36,793 bases of DNA from Fuerstiella sp. (GTDB lineage Bacteria > Planctomycetota > Planctomycetia > Planctomycetales > Planctomycetaceae). The notes under the pieces are model-generated. The model made no database searches and had not been told where the DNA came from. It saw only the letters and a program-made list of their open reading frames with translations. Within the stretch, counting starts at the first letter, position 1; each line of letters begins with the position of its first letter. Position numbers and translations under genes: made by a program. This document shows, piece after piece, positions 17,010 to 25,884 of this stretch. Location: positions 11,015 to 47,807 of the forward strand of contig JALHMY010000079.1 in the NCBI GenBank assembly GCA_022843805.1, given 5' to 3'.

Positions 17010-17669
17010 TTACAAGGCAGTCAAATTGGTTCGGCGTCTCCGAAAACGTCCTCGCACCCATCCACAACCGTAGAGCAAGGTCGCTCCGCCGGTTAGCAGC
17101 ACCAGGCTCCCCGGCTCTGGAACTGCAATAGCGTTTGAAACCTCGACCAGCCCGTAGGTCACGTCGTTGAATCGGAAATCGGACACCACATCATGCCACT
17201 CCCCGGCGAGGGCGAATTCCGAGGTCGCCAGGATCGCCACAAAGTCCTCGTCGGGAGCTCCACCGAATGGCTCGCTGGCCGCCCAGTTCGAATATCCAGT
17301 CCCCCCGCCACCAGACCAGAGGAAGCTCCCCTCTGCCCCCGCATCGTTGTACCCGATCCACATCGACAGCAGCCCGCCGAAAGGGTGGGCCGTCGCCTTG
17401 GATGCGTTGGCCAACGCCTGGAACGTGGTCAGCAGGAAGTCATTCTCTGCTGCGTCGTTCACAGTGACGAGGTGCCCGCCTAACGTTACGGCGAACGCCT
17501 CAGCATTCCCCCACGTAATCCGCTCTCCGAGGCTGTTTTCGGCGACAAGGTGGTAGGTGTTCCCGCCGAAAGAGGCGGACTGCAGTATGAATCCGGCGTC
17601 GGCTCGCGCTAACCCCAGAACAAACACGGCCGACAGGAACAAGGGAATCCTTCGATGGTAGCACTGCAT
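17010..17669 (-). CDS. PEP-CTERM protein with C-type-lectin-like domain
   Basis: The 219-residue protein begins with a signal peptide (RRIPLFLSAVFVLGLARADA). A C-type-lectin-like domain follows: YHLVAENS, WGNAEAFAVTLGGHLVTVND, WIGYNDAGAEGSFLWSGG, YSNWAASEPFGG, EDFVAI and WHDV. It ends with a classic PEP-CTERM sorting tail: VPEPGSLVLLTGGATLLYG, a helix, and GRFRRRR. Such proteins are processed by an exosortase and attached to the envelope or matrix; no exosortase is in the window. The calcium or sugar ligand residues are not certain, so sugar binding is unproven. A longer frame begins at 17738. The ATG at 17669 has GAGGG about seven bases upstream and starts directly with the signal peptide. 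A sugar-phosphate transferase gene follows upstream on the same strand, consistent with an extracellular-matrix theme. Confidence 0.92.
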   Translation of the reverse strand: MQCYHRRIPLFLSAVFVLGLARADAGFILQSASFGGNTYHLVAENSLGERITWGNAEAFAVTLGGHLVTVNDAAENDFLLTTFQALANASKATAHPFGGLLSMWIGYNDAGAEGSFLWSGGGGTGYSNWAASEPFGGAPDEDFVAILATSEFALAGEWHDVVSDFRFNDVTYGLVEVSNAIAVPEPGSLVLLTGGATLLYGCGWVRGRFRRRRTNLTAL

Positions 17670-18090
17670 AAATCTTCCCTCTCGGATCAGAACAAACTCA
17701 AACGAAAATAAATCAACGGAACACAAACAGGCTCTCACGCATGGTTCCGTAAGTTGTCATCGGGAACGCATCAACAGTAAAAGTCCACAGATTGACGAAT
17801 CCTGTCGGATATTCCTTAAAGAGATGGCGATTTTGCAGGAATTCGTGGGAAACGAATCCGGACTCACTGCGGAAAGCCGGGGCATATCCGAGTAATTGCA
17901 CAGCGATTTGCCTGACATCAGTTCCGAAATGCTGTCGTGGTTCTCAACGATTCCAGATGCGCATCGGAGAACTGCGTTGTTGTTTTCGGCAGTTAGCTGG
18001 AATTTTTCACATGTTCAACGACGCTCACAACCATAAAGCGGTAAAAAATTTCACCGGATGAACCGCAGATAACGCGAATCCGACTCGTGA
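17670..18090. other. gap between the lectin and sugar-transferase genes
   Basis: Short open frames exist on both strands, but none shows a family motif or a good ribosome site. The region should carry the PEP-CTERM promoter near 17700-17760. A GATGAACCGCAGATAACGCG word at 18057-18076 resembles dispersed repeat words of planctomycete genomes. Nothing else is supported. Confidence 0.35.
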
Positions 18091-18927
18091 TCAGATTGCT
18101 CCAAAACCTGTCAAAACAACTTTGACGGTTCGTACCAGGATTTTCAGGTCGTTGATCACGCAGCAATTCCGCAGGTACATTAGATCGTAGGCAATCTTGC
18201 GCTGGTAACTGTCGAGGTCGTTGGCGTAACCATTTTCGATCTGAGCAACACCTGTCAGTCCCGGTTTCAGCCCCAGCCGATCGAGGTAGCCGGGAATCTG
18301 GAGAGAAAGCGATTCCATGTATTCGACACATTCGGGACGAGGGCCAACCAGTGACATGTCGCCCTTAATCACATTCACCAGCTGTGGAAGTTCATCGATC
18401 CGGAATCGTCGCAGAAATCTTCCCACGGTTGTTACGCGAACATCGTCCGGCAGAGCCTGTGCCGGGCATTGCGGCTGATCGCTGTGATGCATGGTCCGAA
18501 GTTTATAGATCGTGAATGGCCTGCCAAAGTTCTTTTGCCGTCGACGGCAGTCAGCAATGGGCATGGCCTCCGGGTTCCACGGCCGCAGTCGACGCTGATT
18601 GATGCCCGTTCTTGTCTGGAAAAAAAAGACAGGCCCCGGTGACGTCAGGCGAATGGCGGCGGAAGACATCAGAAGGACGGGCAGCGTCAGTACCAGCAAC
18701 AGGCTGGCTCCTGCGATATCCAGCATTCGCTTGAAGATTCGCGTTTGAAGAGGAAGTTCGGGAATCTCAAAGTCGCCAGTCACCGTCGAAACCTGTGTCA
18801 GCCATCCAGGCACGGACACTGTCGGTACGTCGGACAGACCATCGGCTGCCGAGTTCTGTGAGTGCACTCGGTGGCTGAATTCTGCGTTCTGAGCATCCTG
18901 AGTGGCCTGGGAAACCAATTCCACCAT
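18091..18927 (-). CDS. bacterial sugar transferase (undecaprenyl-phosphate phosphoglycosyltransferase)
   Basis: This enzyme type moves a sugar-1-phosphate onto undecaprenyl phosphate to start exopolysaccharide or O-antigen synthesis. The 278-residue protein has a 65-residue polar N-terminus. It then has KRMLDIAGASLLLVLTLPVL, the membrane re-entrant helix of the family, and SPGPVFFFQTR. The catalytic core follows: IYKLRTM, FRIDELPQLVNVIKGDMSLV, GPRPE and LGLKPGLTGVAQI. It is the monotopic PF02397 type (WcaJ/PglC-like) without the large N-terminal membrane domain of WbaP. A segment of about 20 residues between the helix and IYKLRTM (NPEAMPIADCRRRQKNFGRP) is longer than in small members. No other glycan gene is present, so the sugar is unknown. 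The ATG at 18927 is the only plausible start. Confidence 0.92.
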   Translation of the reverse strand: MVELVSQATQDAQNAEFSHRVHSQNSAADGLSDVPTVSVPGWLTQVSTVTGDFEIPELPLQTRIFKRMLDIAGASLLLVLTLPVLLMSSAAIRLTSPGPVFFFQTRTGINQRRLRPWNPEAMPIADCRRRQKNFGRPFTIYKLRTMHHSDQPQCPAQALPDDVRVTTVGRFLRRFRIDELPQLVNVIKGDMSLVGPRPECVEYMESLSLQIPGYLDRLGLKPGLTGVAQIENGYANDLDSYQRKIAYDLMYLRNCCVINDLKILVRTVKVVLTGFGAI

Positions 18928-19128
18928 TTTAACCGAACACGCTGGAGAGTTTTGAAACAGATGAAAGTCATCAGAAATCTACCCTCCATTCCAGCCTGAG
19001 GATGTCCTCAAACTTCCCGACCCGTCGGAAAAGAGCAATGTTGGTGTTGCGTTTCAGCAACAGCGAGGGATTTTACCCATGACGGAAACCAGGGCTTAAC
19101 GCAACATCATCCCGGCGTTGAGATGGCC

Positions 19129-19264
19129 CCACGTAGGCGAGTCTCTCCGAGACTCGCGAATCCCGGCGTCTCGGGGAGACGCCGCTACGTGACAGAGACT
19201 CGCTGGTCTGGCGTCTCGGGGAGACGCCGCTACGTGGCGAGTCTCGGAGAGACGCCGCTACGTG
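19129..19264. repeat. dispersed palindromic repeat cluster, copy B
   Basis: Three units are packed together. Each is bounded by CACGTAG or CTACGTG and carries GCGAGTCTCTCCGAGACTCGC or GGCGTCTCGGGGAGACGCC palindromes. Every unit can fold into strong hairpins. The cluster ends exactly at 19264, one base before the stop codon of the small Cys-rich gene (19265-19267). It may therefore act as that operon's 3' end. The region 18928-19128 upstream of the sugar transferase shows no gene. Confidence 0.9.
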
Positions 19265-19468
19265 TTACCTGCCTTTTTCCGGGCGATCCTGAGGCGAGGG
19301 AGGTTCATGGTCCGGATGAGCGGCATCGTATTCGTCCATAAGTACAGACGGACAGGTCTCCTCCTGATCGCACTGTTTGCAGACCAGACGAATCAAATCA
19401 GATCCGCCCAGCCTTAACTGATGCTTTTCGCAAAGCTGATAAAGTTCACTAAGATGTGTACAGACCAT
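19265..19468 (-). CDS. small Cys-rich protein downstream of proS
   Basis: The 67-residue protein reads MVCTHLSELYQLCEKHQLRL, then LIRLVCKQCDQEETCPSVLM and an acidic, Pro-rich tail. Six cysteines (VC, LC, CKQC, TC) and several His suggest a small zinc-ribbon-like fold, but no named family is recognised. The ATG at 19468 has AGAGGA about 7 bases upstream and lies 29 bp after the proS stop. It is therefore probably translated from the proS transcript. The stop codon directly abuts the palindromic repeat cluster. The clean ribosome site and spacing argue that it is real; the function is unknown. Confidence 0.7.
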   Translation of the reverse strand: MVCTHLSELYQLCEKHQLRLGGSDLIRLVCKQCDQEETCPSVLMDEYDAAHPDHEPPSPQDRPEKGR

Positions 19469-19497
19469 TTTTAAAATCCTCTCATTCGCCAGCCAGA

Positions 19498-21225
19498 CTA
19501 ACCCATCATTTTTTCTGCGATCAGATCCTTTACGTAGCCTACGGCATCGGCCAGAGGAACCTTTCTTGCATCTGGTTCCGTTCGCCATTTGATTTCGGCA
19601 ATGCCTTCAGCCAGTCCCTTGCCTCCGATGGTAATGCGAAGAGGAATCCCGATCAGATCGGCGTCTTTAAACTTGAATCCGGGCCGCTGATCCCGATCAT
19701 CCATCAGAACATCAATTCCGACGGCCGACAGGTCGTTATAAATCTGATTGCTGATTTTCATTACCTCGGCATCAGTAACATTCAGAGGAATGACTTCGAC
19801 TGAATAGGGGGCCACGGCCAGAGGCCAGATAATGCCGTTCTCGTCGTGGCAGGTTTCCACGATTGAAGCCACGACGCGAGTCACCCCGATTCCATAACAG
19901 CCCATGATAATTGGATGCGACTGCTCCTGTGCATCCACAAATCGGGCGTCCATGGAGACGCTGTATTTGGTGCCCAGTTTGAAGACATGGCCCACTTCGA
20001 TGCCGTGCACGATTTCCAGTGTTCCACTGCACTTTGGACAGGGATCTTTGGATTCAGCATTGCGCAGGTCAAATGTTCCCTGCACGGCAAAGTGCGTTCC
20101 CGGGATGACGCCGGTCAGATGAGCATCTTTTTCGTTGGCGCCGGTAATGGCCGACGAAATCTTTGCCACATCGTGGTCAATGAGGCAGTCGCATTTGATA
20201 CCGATCGGTCCGGCAAAACCAACAGGAGCTCCTGTAACTTTCAGGATCGTCGCCTCATCGGCAAGTTCAACGACTGTGGCCTTTGCCGCCCGTCGAATCT
20301 TTCCTTCATTGGCTGTATGGTCACCTCGCAGCAATACGGCAACCGGCTTTCCGTCCGCCACATAGATCAGAGTTTTAATGAATGAGGTGGCATCCGTTTT
20401 CAGCAGACGACTGACCTGCTCGATGCTTCCGGCGTTTGGTGTTGCGACCCGAACAGGCGCTGAGCTGCCAGCTACAGGCTGAAGTACTGCGGACTGACGT
20501 CCGGTATCAGCGCGTTCCTGGTTAGCCGCGTAACCGCAGCCGGGGCAGTGAACGACGAAGTCTTCCCCATTGTCTGCAGGCACCATAAATTCGTGAGACG
20601 CATCGCCGCCGATGGGACCACTTTCCGCTTCAACCGGAAGATACTTCAGGCCGCAGCGTTCGAAGATCCGGCAATATGCCTGATACATGGAATCATACGC
20701 TGCGTTCAGCTGCTCAATGGATGTTCCAAAACTGTAAGCGTCCTTCATGAGAAACTCGCTTGTCCGCAATACGCCGAAACGCGGACGTTCCTCATTTCGA
20801 AACTTCGTCTGAATCTGATACAGCGTGATCGGCAGCTGACGATAGCTGCTGATGTGTTTGGCCATCAGATCAGTGATCACTTCTTCATGAGTTGGACCAA
20901 GAGCCAGATGCAGGCGACGGTCACCTCGCTTCACCTCGAAGTTAAACAGGACGTTGCCAAACGCCTCCCGACGGCCCGTACGTTCAAAGATATCGATGGG
21001 CTGCAATGCTGGCATGAACAGCTCGATGGCACCCGCGCGATCCATTTCCTGTCGGACAATTTCGGACACTTTGCGAACAATCCGATAACCAAGTGGCAGG
21101 TATGTGTACGCTCCTGCCATCAGCTGCCGAATTAAACCGGCCCGCAGCATCAGCTGATGGCTGGGCACTTCTGCTTCTGCAGGCACTTCCTTCATTGTGG
21201 GAATAAACGATTGTGACCAGCGCAT
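19498..21225 (-). CDS. proS: prolyl-tRNA synthetase, bacterial type with editing domain
   Basis: ProS charges tRNA-Pro with proline. The 575-residue protein has the class II motif 1 region near GAYTYLPLGYRIVRKVSEIV, motif 2 FRNEERPRFGVLRTSEFLMK, and motif 3 GCYGIGVTRVVASIVE. It also has an inserted YbaK-like editing domain between motifs 2 and 3 (SFIKTLIYVADGKPVAVLLR, DHTANEGK, GFAGPIGI) and an HGXP-type anticodon-binding domain at the end. The insertion marks the bacterial ProS form. A longer frame begins at 21261. The ATG at 21225 (MRWSQSFIPTMKE) matches the family start and has AAGG seven bases upstream. A small Cys-rich gene follows closely. Expression is divergent from the yhaM-like gene. 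Confidence 0.96.
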   Translation of the reverse strand: MRWSQSFIPTMKEVPAEAEVPSHQLMLRAGLIRQLMAGAYTYLPLGYRIVRKVSEIVRQEMDRAGAIELFMPALQPIDIFERTGRREAFGNVLFNFEVKRGDRRLHLALGPTHEEVITDLMAKHISSYRQLPITLYQIQTKFRNEERPRFGVLRTSEFLMKDAYSFGTSIEQLNAAYDSMYQAYCRIFERCGLKYLPVEAESGPIGGDASHEFMVPADNGEDFVVHCPGCGYAANQERADTGRQSAVLQPVAGSSAPVRVATPNAGSIEQVSRLLKTDATSFIKTLIYVADGKPVAVLLRGDHTANEGKIRRAAKATVVELADEATILKVTGAPVGFAGPIGIKCDCLIDHDVAKISSAITGANEKDAHLTGVIPGTHFAVQGTFDLRNAESKDPCPKCSGTLEIVHGIEVGHVFKLGTKYSVSMDARFVDAQEQSHPIIMGCYGIGVTRVVASIVETCHDENGIIWPLAVAPYSVEVIPLNVTDAEVMKISNQIYNDLSAVGIDVLMDDRDQRPGFKFKDADLIGIPLRITIGGKGLAEGIAEIKWRTEPDARKVPLADAVGYVKDLIAEKMMG

Positions 21226-21605
21226 ATCAAACCTTGAGACAGGAGTCGTGAAAAAAATCAAAGAGAGCAGGGCGGTAAAATTCAGCCTTCGGATTGTTCC
21301 CGTAGTCTTCTATTGATGGGAACTGCGGGTAAGTTCAAGGCGGGATTCTAGCAAAGCTGCGGAAACAGCAAACATCGGTTCAGCCAGGACTGGCACTCAA
21401 TTGCAATACCGCGCCATAGTTAAGGCTCAGGTTTCCTTCAAATTATACGTCCGGAGAAAGCGGGGCTGTTTTCCGGCACGCGGGCATTCAGGGTCGCAGG
21501 GCAGTTGTTGTCAGCGAATCACGCACGTAAGATCCGGCAAGTGTGATGTCGCTGAACCACGAATCTGATCTTTTTTTGTATTTATGCCCGGTTGAAAGCT
21601 CGCCG
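21226..21605. other. divergent proS / yhaM-like intergenic region
   Basis: This gap should hold both promoters. A word TTATACG near 21439-21445 could be part of a plus-strand -10 box, but no good -35 box pairs with it. No T-box leader could be recognised upstream of proS (no specifier loop or conserved T-box word on the minus strand). No gene is supported. Confidence 0.4.
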
Positions 21606-22583
21606 ATGCCTCGTACTTTTGTCAGGGACCTGAAAGACGGTGATTCCGTCAATGAAATCTTTTTGCTGGCTGACAAACAGCTGCGTGCGAATCGAAATGC
21701 CAATCTTTATCTGCTCACAGCACTGCGAGACAAAAGCGGAATCATCAGCGGTTTGATGTGGAATGTCACGGAAGACAGTGTTCAGGACATTGGAATTGGC
21801 GATCTTGTTCGCGTTCGCGGCAAGGTACAGGTGTATCAGGGCGGCCTGCAGATGATTGTCGCGCAAATCGACCATGTGCCGACCTCCGGCTGTAATCCTG
21901 ACGATTTTCGAGTACAGCCACAGACGAGCGCAGGCCCGCTTCTCGTGCGGCTTCGCGAGCTGATGTCGACTCTGCAGGATCCGCAACTCCAGGCTCTCTC
22001 AGACTGTTTTATGGAAGATGAGGGCCTCGTTAATGATTTGTGTATCGCGCCCGCCGGCGTCAAGGCACACCATGCCTATCATGGCGGACTGATTGAACAT
22101 ATTGTAAGTATGGCGGAAGTGGCCGACCGGATTTGCGGCCTTTATCCGGCTCTTAACCGGGATTTGATGCTGCTTGGAGTGCTCCTGCACGACCTCGGAA
22201 AAGTCAGGGAACTCTCCTGGGATCCGAATCTCGCCTATACCGATGAAGGACAGTTGCTTGGCCATATGAACATTGCGATCGAAATTCTGAACGAAAAACT
22301 GCTTCTGACACGAGCAAAACTGGGAGGCCAGTCCGTTTCTCAGGAAGCTGTTCTCAGGCTGAAACACATGATCCTCAGCCACCACGGCAATCTGGAATTC
22401 GGAAGTGCCCGAGTCCCAATGACGCCGGAAGCCATTGCTCTGCATCAAATTGATAATCTTGATGCTCGTCTGCACGAATTTACTCGCGCCATCGAAGACG
22501 ACATGAATGGCGACTCCGCCTGGACACCTTACAGCCCGCGTATTGAACGAAGACTGTTTAAGGGTTATAAAAAAGAATCGTAG
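21606..22583 (+). CDS. yhaM: YhaM-type 3'-5' exoribonuclease (OB-fold plus HD domain)
   Basis: The 325-residue protein joins an N-terminal OB-fold nucleic-acid-binding domain to a C-terminal HD phosphohydrolase domain. The OB-fold (about residues 1-110) includes FLLADKQLRANRNANLYLLT and IGDLVRVRGKVQVYQGGLQM. The HD domain includes HHAYHGGLIEHIVSMAEVA, LLGVLLHDLGKVREL with the HD pair, GHMNIAIEIL and MILSHHGNLEFGS. This is the layout of YhaM/Cbf1, which trims RNA or single-stranded DNA from the 3' end. The family is about 310-330 residues. A frame from 21543 adds 21 residues; the ATG at 21606 matches the usual start. It is divergent from proS and stands alone. The family call is firm; the symbol is by domain resemblance. 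Confidence 0.88.
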   Translation: MPRTFVRDLKDGDSVNEIFLLADKQLRANRNANLYLLTALRDKSGIISGLMWNVTEDSVQDIGIGDLVRVRGKVQVYQGGLQMIVAQIDHVPTSGCNPDDFRVQPQTSAGPLLVRLRELMSTLQDPQLQALSDCFMEDEGLVNDLCIAPAGVKAHHAYHGGLIEHIVSMAEVADRICGLYPALNRDLMLLGVLLHDLGKVRELSWDPNLAYTDEGQLLGHMNIAIEILNEKLLLTRAKLGGQSVSQEAVLRLKHMILSHHGNLEFGSARVPMTPEAIALHQIDNLDARLHEFTRAIEDDMNGDSAWTPYSPRIERRLFKGYKKES

Positions 22584-22880
22584 CTTGTGTACACCCCCGC
22601 CTGCGGCAGGAGGCGAACAGACTGAAAAAGGCTGGTTCCTGGCAAAAAGTGGGCTTGTTGAGCAATACAAGCGGGCTTGCTGGCCGATATTGCAGGAATT
22701 AAGGAAAACTCTGTGTACACTTCCCAGATCCCATAGAACTCTTGAATCAAGTGTGCCTGGGCTCTAAGATACGTAAGATTCGCATTTGTCGGCTGCCAAA
22801 TGAGTTGAATGCCGGCAACCTACCGAATTCCCACCCGCCGAGCAAAACACCCACCAATTCGGCACAGTTCGGACATTTCC
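22584..22880. other. leader region of the gsp operon
   Basis: A short inverted pair CGCCT/AGGCG around 22600-22617 could help end the yhaM-like transcript. GTGTACAC occurs twice, at 22587-22594 and near 22713-22720, and is itself palindromic. The gsp promoter presumably lies between about 22720 and 22870. No gene is supported here. Confidence 0.4.
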
Positions 22881-24593
22881 ATGAGTATTGCTTACCGTTC
22901 GCGTTCCGTCGCGCAACCGGATGCGCCCCGGCGTTTATCTTCTGTCGATCTGGATCGTGCTCAGCGACTTCTGGCGAATGGAAACTCGCTTCAGTCGTTT
23001 GCGGACGAATATGGATTTTCCACAGAACTTCAGGCGCTTCAGGCCATTGGTCAGTCGATGGCGATGTCGGTGGTGGATCTCTCCAAAGAGACGATCGACA
23101 AGTCGGTTCTCGAAGGTTTTCCGGTTCGGCTGATACATCGCCACGGCATTTTTCCGATTCAGCGATCGGAAACTGGTATTCGGATCGTGTTGAGCAATCC
23201 CTTTGACGTTCAGGCCGCGGATGCGGTGTCTGCAGCGACGGGATTATTTGTCACCACGGCGATTGCTCTTCCCCACGAGGTCGCGACGGTCATCAAGACC
23301 CATTTGGGAGTCGGTGCTCAGACTTTGGATGGTCTGATGGCTCAGGCGGCAGGTGACGAGGATGAAATTGAGATCCTCGGGGAGCTGAGTTTCGAAGAAT
23401 CCGAAGCGGCTGCGATGGCACAGCAGGCATCGGTTGTGCGTCTGGTAAATGATATTCTGACAGAAGCCGTTCAGGCTCGTGCCAGTGATATCCATATGGA
23501 AGCCCAGGCGTCAGGGATGAAGATTCGTTATCGCATTGACGGAGTGCTTCAGAATCAGCCGGTTCCTCCGGAGCTCAATCGCTTCCAGGCCGCCATTCTG
23601 AGTCGGCTGAAGATCATGGCGAGGCTGAATATCGCAGAAAAGCGAGTTCCTCAGGATGGACGAATTAAGCTTCGAGTCTCAGGGCGTGAAGTTGATATTC
23701 GCGTTTCAATTATCCCGATGCTGCATGGTGAAGGCGTGGTGATGCGAGTCCTGGACAAGGACGCCATGAAGTTCAGTCTTTCCGGCATCGGAATGGAAGA
23801 CGATGTTTGTGAGAGCTTCCGGGAACTCATTCGACTGCCGCACGGAATTGTTCTGGTCACCGGCCCGACGGGATCCGGAAAAACGACCACTCTGTACAGC
23901 TCACTGGCCGAAATTCGAAGTGAACGCAACAAGATCATTACGACCGAAGATCCGATTGAATATCAGCTGGAGGGCATCAATCAGATTCAGGTGAACCACA
24001 AGGTAGGGCTGACGTTCGCCGCATGTCTGCGAAGTATTCTTCGACATGACCCGGATGTGGTGCTGGTCGGAGAAATTCGAGACTTTGAAACGGCAGAGAA
24101 TGCCGTCCAGGCGTCACTAACGGGACATATGGTCTTCAGTACTCTGCACACCAATGACGCGGCCGGTGCCTTTATGCGGCTGGCAGATATGGGAGTCGAG
24201 CCATTTCTGATCAGCAGTACGCTGGAAGGAATTATGGCTCAGCGTCTTGTGCGAACTTTGTGCAAGCATTGTCGCGAGGCCATTATGCCTTCGCACGATG
24301 AAGTGCCTCCTGATTTTCCTATTGAAGAATACACGGCCGGCCAGCCCATTTATCAGGCTCGTGGCTGCCGAGCATGCCGCGGCACAGGGTATTCCGGACG
24401 ACTTGGTATTTACGAGCTGCTCAAGGCAAACGACGAAATTCGGGTACTTGCAAGCGAACGCCGGGGGACGAACGAGATTCGCAAGGCCGCTCTTGCAGCC
24501 GGGATGCGAACTCTGCGACAGGACGGATGGATCAAAGTGGCTCGAGGTCTGACCAGTATTGAAGAAGTACTGCGAGTGACAAAGGCTGAATAG
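22881..24593 (+). CDS. gspE: type II secretion ATPase GspE
   Basis: GspE hydrolyses ATP at the inner membrane to drive pseudopilus assembly. The 570-residue protein has an N-terminal GspE/PilB domain, then the catalytic core. The core shows Walker A GPTGSGKT at 328-335, the Asp box (TTEDPIEYQLEG), Walker B (DPDVVLVGEIRDFETAE) and a His box (TGHMVFSTLHTNDA). A four-cysteine zinc site follows, CKHC at 461-464 and CRAC at 496-499, typical of GspE and PilB. A frame extends up to 22809, but the ATG at 22881 gives the usual N-terminus. The ribosome site is weak (GGA). It leads gspE-F-G-H-I-J-K, with gspF beginning 6 bp after its stop. A PilB assignment is less likely because the genes behind it are gspG-K. 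Confidence 0.95.
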   Translation: MSIAYRSRSVAQPDAPRRLSSVDLDRAQRLLANGNSLQSFADEYGFSTELQALQAIGQSMAMSVVDLSKETIDKSVLEGFPVRLIHRHGIFPIQRSETGIRIVLSNPFDVQAADAVSAATGLFVTTAIALPHEVATVIKTHLGVGAQTLDGLMAQAAGDEDEIEILGELSFEESEAAAMAQQASVVRLVNDILTEAVQARASDIHMEAQASGMKIRYRIDGVLQNQPVPPELNRFQAAILSRLKIMARLNIAEKRVPQDGRIKLRVSGREVDIRVSIIPMLHGEGVVMRVLDKDAMKFSLSGIGMEDDVCESFRELIRLPHGIVLVTGPTGSGKTTTLYSSLAEIRSERNKIITTEDPIEYQLEGINQIQVNHKVGLTFAACLRSILRHDPDVVLVGEIRDFETAENAVQASLTGHMVFSTLHTNDAAGAFMRLADMGVEPFLISSTLEGIMAQRLVRTLCKHCREAIMPSHDEVPPDFPIEEYTAGQPIYQARGCRACRGTGYSGRLGIYELLKANDEIRVLASERRGTNEIRKAALAAGMRTLRQDGWIKVARGLTSIEEVLRVTKAE

Positions 24594-24599
24594 TCTTCC

Positions 24600-25808
24600 A
24601 TGCCTGACTTTGCATACACCGCTCGAACAATGACGGGGCAGGATGTCAAAGGCCTGATCTCCGCCGACTCGCGCAACGATGTCATGGCTCTTCTGAACCA
24701 GCGATCATTGTTCCCCATGAACGTGGCGCCGGTAAAAAAGTCGGCCATGACCCTGCGGTGGAATCGAGCGATTAGTGCAGAGATCCTCGCGGCAACTCTC
24801 ACCCAGCTGTCCGACCTGCTGACGAATGGAGTTCCACTGCTGCAGGCGCTGGACCTGCTTGCTCAGCAGTCAACGCATGATCGACTAAAAGAAGTTCTGG
24901 CGGATGTTCGCGGGCGGGTGGCCGAAGGCAAACAGCTTCATGAGGCCATGGGCGTTCATCGGGACGTTTTCAGCGAACTTACCCTGTCCATTATCCGAGC
25001 TGGCACCGAGGGAGCGTTCCTCGAAGCAGCACTGCAGCAGACCGCCGAGTTTCTTGAACGGCAGGAGGAATTGCGTGCAAAGATTCGCGGGGCCATGGCG
25101 TATCCGGCATTTCTGGCGGTGGCCGGTTCCACTGTCACGCTGGTCCTGATTGTGTTTTTTGTACCGAAGTTTTCAGACCTGTTCGCTCAGCTGGAACGTG
25201 AAGGAACTCTACCCGGAGCGACCGTTGTGCTGCTGTGGCTGAGTGATTTTCTCGGTCGTTTTGGCTGGCTTGTCGCCCTGGCAGCCTTCGGCGCTTTTGC
25301 AGCAGCCAAACGCTGGGCGGCGTCAGTGGCTGGTCGTCAGCTGCTGGATGGTGTTAAAACCAAAGTTCCTGTTTTCGGACCGATTGTTCTGAATAGTGCC
25401 GTGTCCCGGTTCTGCCGAATTCTGGGAACTCTGCTGCGAAACGGTGTGCCTGTTCTGAAGGCCCTGGAGATCAGCAGCGATTCCGCCGGAAACGTTGTTC
25501 TGGGACAGGCTATTCGTCAGTCTGCTGAGAACATCTCATCCGGTGAAACTTTGTCTTCGCCGCTGTCGAAGTGTGGCCTGATCCCGCCCGGTATTATGGC
25601 CATGATCAGCATCGCAGAAGAGGCGAATAATCTGGAACGTGTGCTTGGAAATATTGCTGACGGGATCGATAAAAAAGTGGCTCGTCAGCTGGACACAATG
25701 GTGCGACTGATTGAACCGGCTTTGCTGATGGTCATGGGCAGTGCTGTCCTGTTTGTCATTGTGGCATTGTTACTGCCTGTGTTTGAAATGAGTACTTCAA
25801 TGAGCTGA
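24600..25808 (+). CDS. gspF: type II secretion inner-membrane platform protein GspF
   Basis: GspF is the polytopic platform that couples the ATPase to pseudopilin extraction. The 402-residue protein shows the N-terminal PDFAYTARTMTGQDVKGLIS strand region. Two T2SSF four-helix domains follow, with LTQLSDLLTNGVPLLQALDL in the first and FCRILGTLLRNGVPVLKALE in the second. Hydrophobic segments are at about 175-195, 218-240 and 377-398. Length and layout are normal. It starts 6 bp behind gspE, so the two are almost certainly cotranscribed and translationally linked. A 76-bp gap separates it from gspG. Confidence 0.95.
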   Translation: MPDFAYTARTMTGQDVKGLISADSRNDVMALLNQRSLFPMNVAPVKKSAMTLRWNRAISAEILAATLTQLSDLLTNGVPLLQALDLLAQQSTHDRLKEVLADVRGRVAEGKQLHEAMGVHRDVFSELTLSIIRAGTEGAFLEAALQQTAEFLERQEELRAKIRGAMAYPAFLAVAGSTVTLVLIVFFVPKFSDLFAQLEREGTLPGATVVLLWLSDFLGRFGWLVALAAFGAFAAAKRWAASVAGRQLLDGVKTKVPVFGPIVLNSAVSRFCRILGTLLRNGVPVLKALEISSDSAGNVVLGQAIRQSAENISSGETLSSPLSKCGLIPPGIMAMISIAEEANNLERVLGNIADGIDKKVARQLDTMVRLIEPALLMVMGSAVLFVIVALLLPVFEMSTSMS

Positions 25809-25884
25809 CACACGGCACAGGACCACCGGATGATGATCCATGTGACTGTGCGTTGAGGCGGGCCTTTTATTCAAGGAGAGAAAT

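Noticed and set aside
17713..17901. 62-codon minus-strand frame upstream of the PEP-CTERM gene
   Set aside because: No motif or ribosome site; lies in the probable promoter region.
19498..21605. T-box riboswitch upstream of proS
   Set aside because: No conserved T-box word or specifier loop seen in the minus-strand leader.
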